A stretch of 64,000 bases of DNA, taken from contig NZ_MJIE01000001.1 in assembly GCF_001940235.1 (NCBI RefSeq), forward strand, positions 1,426,001 through 1,490,000. Direction: 5' to 3'. This document shows positions 37,010 to 45,292 of the stretch, one piece after another. This DNA is from Hornefia porci. GTDB lineage: Bacteria > Bacillota > Clostridia > Peptostreptococcales > Anaerovoracaceae. The notes beneath the pieces were generated by a model. The model made no database searches. It was not told the origin of the DNA and was given only the letters and a program-made list of their open reading frames with translations. The translations under genes were made by a program, and so were the position numbers. Each line of letters starts with the position of its first letter. Position 1 is the first letter of the stretch.

Positions 37010-38410
37010 CTAATTGTTGCCGTAGGAGACTCCCGTCTGGGAAACTATCTCATCGCTGATCGCACGGCAGGTCGCGCTCGGAACATAGTCCGTCTGTCCG
37101 AAGGCCTGCCGGTGCAGTCTCTTGACGTTGGTGTTCAGCGTCGTCGGAATCGCATACCAGACGCCGTTTACGATGCCGCCGTAATAACTCTTCGGCCAGC
37201 TGATACTCTTCTGCATGTCCATCATGGGAGCGCGCAGCATCAGCGTCGCCAGCTGCGTCTGCGTCATATTTGTCCGAATCTCCGGCATTACCTCCTTCGA
37301 AAGCGTTGAAAGCTTTGTCGGCGAGGAAGCGGCCTTCTTCAGCACTGCGCTCATTATCTTTTTGTATCTCTGCGCACGCCCCGTATCGCCACCTGATGTC
37401 TTACGGATCCGGCAGTAGGTCGTCGCCTGCACGCCGTCCAGCGTCTGCACGCCTGTATGGGTAATCTTATGATATTTGCTTCCTACGTTACGTCCCGTTT
37501 CCGGTCCCCATTTGTTGAGATCCGCAATCTCATTCTTCTTGACATCCACCTCGATGCCGCCCAGGGTATCCACTGTGTCCGCCACGGCCTGCCAGTTGAA
37601 CACCACATATTCCCGGATATTCAGATCCAGGTTCCGGTTCAGGGAACTGATGGTATCCACTCCTCCCCCGTATGCGTGTGCGTGCGTCACCTTGTCGAGC
37701 ATAAGGTTTCCGCTTCCGTCCCGGATCTTCAGATAGGAGTCCCTCATCACGGAAATCATGCGTGTTTCCCCGGTGGTTCTCTTGATGCTGAGGATGATAA
37801 TGGCGTCTGTGCGGCTCCCCGTGTAGCTTTCCCCTCTCCTGGCATCCGAACCCAGGATCGCGATGTTGCGGTATCCTTTCAGATCTGAAGCCACCTGATC
37901 GTTAATTGCAAAATTCTTTCCGCTGGTATCAACATGATCCAGGTTCTTTGTCAGCGAAAGTATATACGCGAACAAAGCGACTGCCAGAATCAGCACCAGA
38001 ATAATGATGTTGCGGATCAGCCGGCCCAGATGGAAGCGATGTCGTTTCCGGGGCCTCGACGCTTCGGGCTGCCTCCGGCTTCCCCGTCCGGCGCGGCGGG
38101 ATGCTCCGTGTTTTCCCTGCCGGGATTCTCCCCGGGCTGCCAGATAATCCTCATACGAATAGCCCTGCTCCTGATAGCGAGCCGGGTCACTCTGGGAATT
38201 CCGCGAATCGTAATATCCCTCATCATAACTATAGTTCCGTTGACTTTCCGCCCGGCGCGAGGTCCTCTGCCGCCCGTGCCTTCCCCCTTTTTCTGCACGG
38301 GCCTGACGCTCATATTCTTCTGCCCGGCGGGCATATTCCGGATTCTCGTATTTCCGGATCAGCTCCGGACTATAGCGCGCGTTATCTAAATCCCTTGTTT
38401 TTCTGCTCAT
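37010..38410 (-). CDS. LytR-CpsA-Psr (LCP) family protein
   Basis: This is a second LCP wall-polymer ligase candidate, 466 residues. The first 125 residues are cytoplasmic, highly charged and rich in Arg, Tyr, Ser and Gly. One membrane segment (about 135-155) precedes the extracellular catalytic domain. LCP motifs are ILGSDARRGESYTGSRTDAIIILSI, ISVMRDSYLKI, DKVTHAHAYGG and the late RAQRYKKIMSA. The long disordered cytoplasmic tail is unusual and could be a phosphorylation or interaction region. I see no ribosome binding site before the ATG; see the promoter entry for a possible leaderless start. It heads the glnS-asnS operon. Confidence 0.92.
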   Translation of the reverse strand: MSRKTRDLDNARYSPELIRKYENPEYARRAEEYERQARAEKGGRHGRQRTSRRAESQRNYSYDEGYYDSRNSQSDPARYQEQGYSYEDYLAARGESRQGKHGASRRAGRGSRRQPEASRPRKRHRFHLGRLIRNIIILVLILAVALFAYILSLTKNLDHVDTSGKNFAINDQVASDLKGYRNIAILGSDARRGESYTGSRTDAIIILSIKRTTGETRMISVMRDSYLKIRDGSGNLMLDKVTHAHAYGGGVDTISSLNRNLDLNIREYVVFNWQAVADTVDTLGGIEVDVKKNEIADLNKWGPETGRNVGSKYHKITHTGVQTLDGVQATTYCRIRKTSGGDTGRAQRYKKIMSAVLKKAASSPTKLSTLSKEVMPEIRTNMTQTQLATLMLRAPMMDMQKSISWPKSYYGGIVNGVWYAIPTTLNTNVKRLHRQAFGQTDYVPSATCRAISDEIVSQTGVSYGNN

Positions 38411-38419
38411 AACTAAATT

Positions 38420-38448
38420 ATAATACCATACAGGGATTGCATTTGCAA
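38420..38448 (-). promoter_or_regulatory. Candidate promoter of LCP-glnS-asnS
   Basis: On the minus strand TTGCAA is followed after 17 bases by TATTAT with a TGG extension. Only nine bases separate the -10 from the LCP ATG, so transcription would begin within about three bases of the start codon. A TATAAT three bases further on offers an alternative but with a 20-base spacer. Confidence 0.5.
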
Positions 38449-38584
38449 ATATTACGGAAGGGAAAATCAGCCGGAAAAAGCCGCTTCAGAAAGCGCATCC
38501 TCGCGTCATAGTAAAGCGAAAAATCGCGGCGAAGCAAATACCCCCGAGGCACTCATACAGGGCGGTCAACTCGCCTGACACTGT

Positions 38585-39808
38585 TCACCCTTCATTTGTC
38601 CAGGCCGCATTCCGGCGCAGCAGCAGCTCTCGCTCATTGGGAAGCTCCCCCTCGATCACCGCATCCAGCAGACGGTTCAGTCGTTTTCCCACCTCCGGCC
38701 CCGGCGGAAGTCCCAGATCGCATCCTGTCACCGCAAGCTGCCTGAGGCTGAAACAGTCGCCGTCTGTCAGAATCCTCTCCAGCAGCGCCGTACCGTCTCC
38801 CCGGATTTCCAGTGCGCCCCGGACCGCATCCTCGCCAAACATGCGAAGCAGACGTCGGAGCTGTACGCGTGCGGGCTCCGTGCCTTCGCCGCTCCGGTTC
38901 TCTTTTTTGTACAAAGGCATCGCCCGGCCGGCGCCGCAGGCGCCCGCGCTGTTTTCTCCGCTGCCGCCGGAGAACTCTTCCAGCGCCAGAAGCACACCCC
39001 GGATATCTCTCACAAGACGAACCGTCCGATTATCATATTTCAGAAGTTTCGGATCCGCATCCGCTATAGACGCCAGACGCACAGGAACCGAAGCCGGCAG
39101 CCGGTCCAGATCATTCACCGCCGGAATCCGCAGCCCTGTCGCCCGGCTCAGCACTCCCCTGTACCGGGTCAGAACCAGATCCGCGCGCTGTCCCAGAATC
39201 AGCCTGCTGAACTCCGCATTAATACGTTCCACAGCCACCATCCGGACGCGGTCAGCCAGATCGTATATTGCCGATTCAGTGTTTTGTTCAACGGAAAACC
39301 CCAGTACCGACGTAAAGCGCAGCGCCCGCAGAATCCGCAGAGCATCCTCACTGAAACGCTGCTCCGGCGCCCCGACACACCGGATTACCCCGTTCCGCAG
39401 ATCGGTTCTGCCGCCGCAGGGATCCTGCAGACCGGTCTCTTCATTGTAGGCCATCGCGTTGATGGTGAAATCCCGGCGCGCCAGATCCTCCTCCAGACTG
39501 CGGGTGAACCGGACCGTGTCAGGATGACGTCCGTCAGAATAGGTTCCATCGACGCGGTAAGTCGTCACCTCCACAGGTTCATGCTCAACAATCACACTGA
39601 CAGTGCCGTGCTGAATGCCGGTGTCCGCTGTGTGTGCAAAGCACTCTTTCACCTCTGAAGGCATCGCGGATGTGGTGACATCCCAGTCGGCGGGGGTTTT
39701 GTTCAGGAGACTGTCCCTCACGCATCCCCCTACCACAAAAGCCTCATGACCGTGTTCATGGAGCGTCCGCAGAACATAATTCACTTTTTCCGGTACCTGA
39801 ATTCCCAT
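38585..39808 (-). CDS. CCA tRNA nucleotidyltransferase / polynucleotide adenylyltransferase family
   Basis: The enzyme adds or repairs the 3' CCA of tRNAs. It has about 407 residues from the ATG at 39808. The N-terminal catalytic domain shows FVVGGCVRDSLLNKTPADWDVTTSA with the metal-binding DxD, and RRDFTINAMAYN, followed by ALRILRALRFTS. The longer in-frame extension upstream runs through a terminator hairpin (39816-39841), so the ATG just after its T-run is preferred; GAGAG is a weak ribosome binding site. A Gly/Ala-rich stretch near residues 285-310 (SGGSGENSAGACGAG) interrupts the C-terminal part and may be a lineage insertion. Confidence 0.9.
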   Translation of the reverse strand: MGIQVPEKVNYVLRTLHEHGHEAFVVGGCVRDSLLNKTPADWDVTTSAMPSEVKECFAHTADTGIQHGTVSVIVEHEPVEVTTYRVDGTYSDGRHPDTVRFTRSLEEDLARRDFTINAMAYNEETGLQDPCGGRTDLRNGVIRCVGAPEQRFSEDALRILRALRFTSVLGFSVEQNTESAIYDLADRVRMVAVERINAEFSRLILGQRADLVLTRYRGVLSRATGLRIPAVNDLDRLPASVPVRLASIADADPKLLKYDNRTVRLVRDIRGVLLALEEFSGGSGENSAGACGAGRAMPLYKKENRSGEGTEPARVQLRRLLRMFGEDAVRGALEIRGDGTALLERILTDGDCFSLRQLAVTGCDLGLPPGPEVGKRLNRLLDAVIEGELPNERELLLRRNAAWTNEG

Positions 39809-39815
39809 ACTCTCT

Positions 39816-39841
39816 AAAAATGCCGCCCCGTGCGGGACGGC
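39816..39841 (-). terminator. Terminator between ferritin and CCA-enzyme genes
   Basis: On the minus strand the stem GCCGTCCCG / CGGGGCGGC with a two-base loop is followed by ATTTTT. It lies about 120 bases past the ferritin stop and ends only eight bases before the next start codon. Confidence 0.75.
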
Positions 39842-39957
39842 AAACTCGTTGTTCAAAACTGCCGCAGGCTCCGTGCGGCTTCCATGCCGCGGCCGCTGCC
39901 TGCCCCCGGCACCGTGAATCACGACCGTCCGACAGTCGCAATCGGTTCCGGCGTTTC

Positions 39958-40470
39958 TTACAGAACCAGTGACGGCGCGGCGTAAACTCTGCCGGCCAGT
40001 TCCTGATCCAGCATATACAGTCCCTTGGCATCCGTGCCGAACATTTCCATCTTCTTAATGAGATTGCTGGCGTTATCCTCTTCTTCCACCTGTTCCTTGA
40101 CGAACCAGTCCAGGAACTGCATGGTACGGAAATCACGCACATCGTAGGCTGCACTATAGATATTGTTAATCAGTCCCGTCACATACTGCTCGTGCTTATA
40201 TGCCTCCTGCAGCGGATCCATGTGGCACTTCAGTTCTGCCGCCGGCTTGTCAATCGCTTCCAGCACGATAGACTCCCCGTTCATCTGCAGGTACCGGAGC
40301 ATCAGCATCGCATGATCACGCTCCTCCTGCGCCTGAACCGTATACCAGTTGTTGAATCCGCTCAGCCCCTCATCCTCATAATAGTTCGCAAACATCAGAT
40401 AGAGATAGGCGGAATAAAATTCCTTGTTAATCTGTGTGTTCAAAAGTTCTTTTACGTTCTTATCAAGCAT
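39958..40470 (-). CDS. Ferritin
   Basis: Ferritin stores iron as a 24-subunit cage. It has 170 residues. The ferroxidase ligands are E17, E50 and H53 (QEERDHA), with E94 and the QVEEE segment following. The N-terminus MLDKNVKELLNTQINKEFYSAYLYL is typical of bacterial non-haem ferritin. AGGAGG lies eight bases before the ATG. It is transcribed alone or with the CCA gene by readthrough of the terminator. A haem-binding bacterioferritin is less likely because this sequence matches FtnA-type spacing. Confidence 0.95.
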   Translation of the reverse strand: MLDKNVKELLNTQINKEFYSAYLYLMFANYYEDEGLSGFNNWYTVQAQEERDHAMLMLRYLQMNGESIVLEAIDKPAAELKCHMDPLQEAYKHEQYVTGLINNIYSAAYDVRDFRTMQFLDWFVKEQVEEEDNASNLIKKMEMFGTDAKGLYMLDQELAGRVYAAPSLVL

Positions 40471-40746
40471 ATTCTACACCTCCTGCTGTCATCGCTTTGA
40501 TTTCTTTTTATCGTATCACAAAATGCTTTGTGCGTCCATAGCGGAGAATCAATGTGACGTAAATTCCCTCGTACATAATCCAATTCTTTGTTGCTTCCCG
40601 GAGCAAAAGTGTTTAAACTGTTCTTAGGAGATTGTGCGTCACCCGCAGACCCGGAGCATCTCAGCCCGACGGAGCCTGTTTTCTCCGGCGAACCTGCAGC
40701 CCCTCCTGCATTGAGGACGAAGTTAAGAAGAGAATGGACACTGGCG

Positions 40747-42213
40747 ATGCTTTACAACATTTCCTTTGACATATGTGCCGGCGTGATTACGCTGTTTGCG
40801 TTCTATACTATGGTATTCCGACGGGATCTGGAGAGATTTTCAAACAGGCTCTTTCTCCTGGTTGTCGTCATGCACTTCATCTCTGTCGTCTTTGATGTCT
40901 GGAGTTCCGTAGCCAACTCCTATATCCCTGAACACAGCATTGCCGAGAGGGATTTCACAAACTACGTTTTTCTGGGCGTGCATACGAGTGAGTCCGCCGC
41001 CTTCTTCCTTTTCCTTCTGGTATGGCTGGGCACCTTTCCGACGATGAAGAAATGGCAGCACGCTCTTCTCTGGATGCCGGAAGTTCTGATGATTCTACTG
41101 CCTCTTGCTCTGAATCCAACATTCAGATGCGTATTCGGATATGACGAAGCGGGGCTTTACGTCCACGGTCCTCTGATGATTCTTCTCTACGTCAGCGCAG
41201 ACCTTTACATGGTCCTGTGCATTTCCTTTGTGGTATGGAAACACGACCGTATGACAAAACAACAGCGAAAAGCCTCTCTGTGGCTTCTCCTCCTCTCCCT
41301 GATTCCGATGCTGGTGCAAAGTATCCTGATCCCCCATCAGCTGATTGAGATGTTCTTTCAGGCTCTCGGTCTCTGCGGATATATGCTTGCGGTAGAAAAT
41401 GTGGACGAATCCCGCAATCCGGTAACAAAGGCCTGGAACCGGCACGCCCTGATACGGGATTTCACCTACTGCCTGGTGAACAGAACGGAAATCGCAGCGG
41501 TCATCGTAAAGATCTCTCAGATTGATGCGCTTCGTATCGCATCGGAGAGTTCTTCCATATTCCACGGACTTCGGCTTCAGCTCGCGGAATGGTTCGAGCA
41601 GGCGGCCAGACCGAAATCGATGAAATTCTATGACTGCGAACGCGGAGCCTATGTAATTCTGACCAGCGGAAAAAACACCGAAGACGAATGTGATGAGCTC
41701 TGTCGCAGCATCGAAGTGCGGTTTGAAGCGCCGTGGCGCTGCGAAGGGCGCGAGTTCCGTCTCTCCGTCCAGGTATCTGAAATCCGGTTTGCGGAAAGCC
41801 CCGCCTCCGTGCAGGATCTGCTGTATATGATTGCGCAGCCCTTTGTGCACCAGACCGAAGGCATCTCTCACGCAAACCGCCGTGAGCTCCTCTCCTCCTT
41901 CCGCCCCGGTAACACCGAAGCCGAACACCTGCCTCATGAGCTTCAGGAATCACTGGATCGTTTCCTCGCCGGAATATCTGATCTGACCCCGGCCGAACGC
42001 AATATCTGCGACCTGTACATTTCCGGCTACGAAATCAGCGAGATTCCGGGCAAAGCCTTCATCAGTATGAACACCGTAAAAAAGCATAACAAGAACATCT
42101 ATCGCAAACTCTGCGTCAACTCGCGGGAAGAACTGATGCTATATGTGGATCTTTTCTTCCGGTGCGGCCGGGAGGACGAGCTGACCCGTCGAAGCCGTTT
42201 CGAACAGCAGTAA
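40747..42213 (+). CDS. Membrane LuxR-type regulator with degenerate GGDEF-like domain
   Basis: This 488-residue protein appears to be a one-component membrane regulator. About seven hydrophobic segments lie in residues 1-215. A middle domain (about 220-390) starts NPVTKAWNRHALIRDF, similar to the DxLTGLxNR opening of GGDEF domains, but the GGDEF signature is replaced by CERGAYVIL, so it should not make cyclic di-GMP. The C-terminus is a LuxR/NarL helix-turn-helix: LTPAERNICDLYISGYEISEIPG and MNTVKKHNKNIYRKL. The ligand is unknown. The ATG at 40747 has no strong ribosome binding site; a longer frame starts at 40588. Its 3' end is duplicated 3 kb downstream. Confidence 0.85.
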   Translation: MLYNISFDICAGVITLFAFYTMVFRRDLERFSNRLFLLVVVMHFISVVFDVWSSVANSYIPEHSIAERDFTNYVFLGVHTSESAAFFLFLLVWLGTFPTMKKWQHALLWMPEVLMILLPLALNPTFRCVFGYDEAGLYVHGPLMILLYVSADLYMVLCISFVVWKHDRMTKQQRKASLWLLLLSLIPMLVQSILIPHQLIEMFFQALGLCGYMLAVENVDESRNPVTKAWNRHALIRDFTYCLVNRTEIAAVIVKISQIDALRIASESSSIFHGLRLQLAEWFEQAARPKSMKFYDCERGAYVILTSGKNTEDECDELCRSIEVRFEAPWRCEGREFRLSVQVSEIRFAESPASVQDLLYMIAQPFVHQTEGISHANRRELLSSFRPGNTEAEHLPHELQESLDRFLAGISDLTPAERNICDLYISGYEISEIPGKAFISMNTVKKHNKNIYRKLCVNSREELMLYVDLFFRCGREDELTRRSRFEQQ

Positions 42214-42318
42214 CATAAGGCGCGCAGTTCACCGGAGCGACGAAGCGACTGATTTTCAGACGATTCCCTCAGAGTGCCCGGCGGGTACTATACAATACCC
42301 TCAGTATTATGATATATA
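41481..42318 (+). repeat. Direct repeat copy 1 (regulator 3' half and trailer)
   Basis: This 838-base segment covers the second half of the regulator gene and about 105 bases of trailer. It matches 44525-45358 with few differences. The match stops exactly at the AT-rich motif TATTATGATATATA, after which the two copies diverge completely. Confidence 0.9.
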
Positions 42319-42323
42319 TACTG
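42302..42323. repeat. AT-rich palindrome at the repeat boundary
   Basis: CAGTAT...ATACTG is an imperfect palindrome containing TATTATGATATATATA. The identical 16 bases recur at 42623-42638, and 14 of them at 45345-45358. The first two copies bracket the transposase remnant. Confidence 0.7.
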
Positions 42324-42377
42324 TGTAATGTGATAAAACATATGTTACAAAACTAAGAGAAAAGAGAGGTACTTTGA

Positions 42378-42617
42378 TACAATAGTTTTCGACGAAAAAA
42401 CGGGTATCAAAACGGAAAGGTTGAGAGAAGTCACAGAGAGGATGGGAAAATCCTATATGGCAGGAAGGTATTTACAAATGAAAAAGAGCTCCGAAGGCAA
42501 GTGAGCAAACATGAAGCCAGATACAACAAGACATCAAAGACCGTATTAAACTTTAAAAGCCCAAATCAAATTGTCGAAGAGTATTTCTCAAAGTGTAACA
42601 CATGTCTTGACAGTTAA
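42378..42617 (+). pseudogene. Transposase remnant, IS481-like DDE C-terminus
   Basis: An open frame without a start codon encodes 79 residues, including NGKVERSHREDGKILYG, KHEARYNKTSKTVLNFKSPNQ and IVEEYFSKC. The GKVERSHRED block carries the final catalytic Glu of the DDE transposase/integrase core, and the RYN...LNFKSPN ending is what I recall for IS481-type proteins. The rest of the gene is absent upstream, where a stop codon (42375) lies. It is AT-richer than the flanking regulator. No intact terminal repeats were found. The family name is by recall only. Confidence 0.75.
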
Positions 42618-43024
42618 GAGAATATTATGATATATATAAACTGAGTATTGAGAAAATCAACATTTATTTATGGCGTGAGGGCGCGGTAGAGGAGTCGAAG
42701 CAAGAGGAAAAAGCCACGAATTACGTTTCCACTACAGTGACCTTGTCAATCTCCGGTGGAGTTGCAACCTGCTACGAAAAAATAATCAGAATTTCCGGGA
42801 AGGCCGCCAAAACTTCGATTCATCTATATTTGCCGAAATATCAAAAAGGTTCATGGGGAACTGTAAAAGATTGAAGTTCTTCAGGAAATACCGCCAGCAG
42901 AACGCTAAAGAAGGATCAAAAAGTTTCAAAGGGCTACAAATATCGGGTGAAGGGGATTTTTAAGGCCTATGCAGGAAGTAAGGTGGAAAGGACTGAAAAA
43001 TACAATTCCTCAGAAAAATACTAA
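42611..43024 (+). pseudogene. Decayed small secreted-protein gene
   Basis: A frame ending at TAA 43022-43024 encodes YVSTTVTLSISGGVATCYEK, ISGKAAKTSIHLYLPKYQ, KGSWGTVKD, then an in-frame TGA (42872-42874), then SSSGNTASRTLKKDQKVSKGYKYRVKG and ERTEKYNSSEKY. This resembles small secreted clostridial proteins built of repeated beta strands that usually have a Trp at the position of the TGA (TGG to TGA). No signal peptide or start codon is present, so the 5' end is also lost. Function unknown. Coding limits at the 5' side are approximate. Confidence 0.65.
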
Positions 43025-43167
43025 TGAATGAGAGCGGAGCGTTCTTATGAATGATTTTATGGGAGGTGAGACCAATGTGGGAGTGAAAGAACAAGGTAAG
43101 TTGCTTAGATGAAGTATAGCGAAAACAAAGATTTGAAATTTTCAATTCAAACGAAAGGAAGTGGAAA

Positions 43168-44070
43168 ATGAACAGATTTGGAATGGGTAAGGCCCTGGTT
43201 TCTGTGATTGCTTCAATCACGTTGACTATTTCAATGTTTGTGCCAATGAGTTATGCTGATGAAATAAACAAGATGGAATCCGGTGATTCTGAAAGCGTTT
43301 TGCTGGAAGCAAGCAGGGTGGCGGGCAATATTGAAGACGAAAACCAGACAATGGCCTCTAAATTCTCTGAGTATCATGATGATGAGAAAACTAAAGAGGA
43401 TTTTAAGATGCTTGCGATGAACGGATTTTTAGCGAATGGCGAAATCGTTAGCGCCAGTGGGTCGAAAACCTCACAGGGAACAAGATATACTGTTGATTAC
43501 GATGGAATCCAAAATGAAATTGTAGTCGTTGAACAAACTCAGGACACAGCGACATTAATTATTAAACAAGGAGACATCGTAAATCATATTGTTCTAACGT
43601 CTGACTTTATGACAATTGATGGAGAAAAGGTTGCATTGGAGGAATCATCCTCTACAGATAGTACGTTGAAGAGTGCGGATAATACACATTATTGGACAAA
43701 AAAATGCCCGTATGATAAAGCAGCTAATTATACGCATTCTACAGGAACAGCAAATCATTCTGTTACATTACCGAAATCGGTGAAGACGGTGGCGTTTTCA
43801 GTTTTCGTAAGCATCGTTTCTAAAGCGTTTGGAAGTAGTATAGTTGGAACACAAGCAATAACAGTTTTATATAATTTTCTACTAGATACGCAGCCTACAG
43901 CAAAAGGCTTTAGTGGAAAAACGAAGAGTTACACTCATAAAAACTACACAAGTGGCTATATCAAACCGAGACGTTTGACAGTAACAAAAATTAAATATAC
44001 GTGGTACACGAAGATCAATTATAAAGGCGATACAAAAAAAGAAACATGGTATCGTTGTGTTCAGTGGTAA
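43168..44070 (+). CDS. Secreted protein of unknown function
   Basis: This 300-residue product has a signal peptide (1-30, ending MSYA-DE). Residues 31-100 are acidic and polar. The middle (about 100-165) alternates hydrophobic and polar residues like beta strands (RYTVDYDGIQNEIVVVEQTQDTATLIIKQGD). A hydrophobic Gly-containing stretch (VAFSVFVSIVSKAFGSSIVGTQAITVLYNFLL, about 208-240) could insert in or associate with membranes. The C-terminus is basic and aromatic (KYTWYTKINYKGD...WYRCVQW). AAAGGA lies upstream of the ATG. I do not recognise the family. Base composition is AT-rich relative to the surrounding core genes, suggesting transfer. Confidence 0.75.
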   Translation: MNRFGMGKALVSVIASITLTISMFVPMSYADEINKMESGDSESVLLEASRVAGNIEDENQTMASKFSEYHDDEKTKEDFKMLAMNGFLANGEIVSASGSKTSQGTRYTVDYDGIQNEIVVVEQTQDTATLIIKQGDIVNHIVLTSDFMTIDGEKVALEESSSTDSTLKSADNTHYWTKKCPYDKAANYTHSTGTANHSVTLPKSVKTVAFSVFVSIVSKAFGSSIVGTQAITVLYNFLLDTQPTAKGFSGKTKSYTHKNYTSGYIKPRRLTVTKIKYTWYTKINYKGDTKKETWYRCVQW

Positions 44071-44122
44071 TATTTGCAAGAAAAGCCAAAACGTAAGAGA
44101 AAATTGAGATAGGAGGCTAAGA

Positions 44123-44338
44123 ATGGATAAAAAAGCAGGAAATCTTGGACTGTTTCCAAAGCCAACAAAGAAAACGTTCTATTCTATCTTTTTCGAGCAA
44201 ATAATAATTATTATAGCGGTACTAATTATATACCTTTTAAAAATCTGGGAAGAACCTTTATTCTTGATGATTATCGTTTCAGCAGTATCGTCTTTAGTAT
44301 CTTCCATTCAACTTTTAAAGCACTTCCCGAATGGATAA
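44123..44338 (+). CDS. Small two-segment membrane protein
   Basis: The product is 71 residues with two predicted membrane segments (about 24-41 and 46-65) separated by a short KIWEEP turn. AGGAGG lies six bases before the ATG, so translation is likely. It follows the secreted-protein gene by 52 bases in the same direction and may be co-transcribed. Small membrane partners of secreted proteins are often immunity or export helpers, but nothing here proves that. No family recognised. Confidence 0.65.
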   Translation: MDKKAGNLGLFPKPTKKTFYSIFFEQIIIIIAVLIIYLLKIWEEPLFLMIIVSAVSSLVSSIQLLKHFPNG

Positions 44339-44408
44339 TGGCGGTGGGAGTGAGTGGGGTGAAGAAATCTCTGTAAATCAGGGTTTTCTATGATAATCTG
44401 AGAATAGA

Positions 44409-44434
44409 GCGGCCGACTCCTAGTGATCGGCCGC
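44409..44434 (+). terminator. Hairpin after the small membrane gene
   Basis: Eight-base arms GCGGCCGA / TCGGCCGC with a ten-base loop lie about 70 bases past the stop. Only a short TGTTTA follows, so termination strength is uncertain. Confidence 0.5.
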
Positions 44435-44524
44435 TGTTTACTAAATAACATAAATCGCCACGCATTTTCCCCGGTTCCGGATCGGCATCGTCCATTTTTT
44501 GCTGACCTCGAAAGTTACCGGATA

Positions 44525-45292
44525 CAGAACGGAAACCGCGGCGGTCATCGTAAAGAACTCTCCGATGCGCTTCGTATCGCATCGGAGAGTTCTTCCATAT
44601 TCCACGGACTTCGGCTTCAGCTCGCGGAATGGTTCGAGCAGGCGGCCAGACCGAAATCGATGAAATTCTATGACTGCGAACGCGGAGCCTATGTAATTCT
44701 GACCAGCGGAAAAAATGCCGCAGACGCATGTGATGAGCTCTGTCGCAGCATCGAAAAGCAGTTTGAAGCGCCGTGGCGCTGCGAAGGGCGCGAGTTCCAT
44801 CTCTCTGTTCAGATATCTGAAATCCGGTTTGCCGAAAACCCCGCCTCCGTGCAGGATCTGCTGTATATGATTGCGCAGCCCTTTGTGCACCAGACCGAAG
44901 GCATCTCTCACGCAAACCGCCGTGAGCTCCTCTCCTCCTTCCGCCTCGGTAACACCGAAGCCGAACACCTGCCTCATGAGCTTCAGGAATCACTGGATCG
45001 TTTCCTCGCCGGAATATCTGATCTGACCCCGGCCGAACGCAATATCTGCGACCTGTACATTTCCGGCTACGAAATCAGCGAGATTCCGGGCAAAGCCTTC
45101 ATCAGCATGAACACCGTAAAAAAGCATAACAAGAACATCTATCGCAAACTCGGCGTCAACTCGCGGGAAGAACTGATGCTATATGTGGATCTTTTCTTCC
45201 GGTGCGGCCGGGAGGACGAGCTGACCCGCCAAAGCCGTTTCGAACAGCAGCAGCATAAGGCGCACAGTTCACCGGAGCGACGAAGCGACTGA
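44525..45292 (+). pseudogene. Truncated, frameshifted copy of the LuxR-type regulator
   Basis: This segment repeats the degenerate GGDEF-like domain and the whole LuxR helix-turn-helix of the regulator at 40747-42213, with scattered substitutions (for example KQFEAP for VRFEAP, LGVNSRE for LCVNSRE). The membrane domain is missing. Near 44555 the copy is four bases shorter than copy 1, which shifts the frame. A long open frame exists from 44423, but its first 50 residues are unrelated. A soluble DNA-binding fragment could conceivably be made from an internal start, acting as a competitor; I consider a pseudogene more likely. Confidence 0.8.

Noticed and set aside
35275..37059. Long plus-strand open frame (594 codons) opposite glnS
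   Set aside because: It mirrors glnS codon by codon, has no ribosome binding site, and its translation shows no recognisable domain. GC-rich coding sequence commonly gives such antisense frames.
44388..44993. Minus-strand frames seen in both regulator copies (also 41095-41937)
   Set aside because: They exist only because the same coding sequence is duplicated; translations lack domains.
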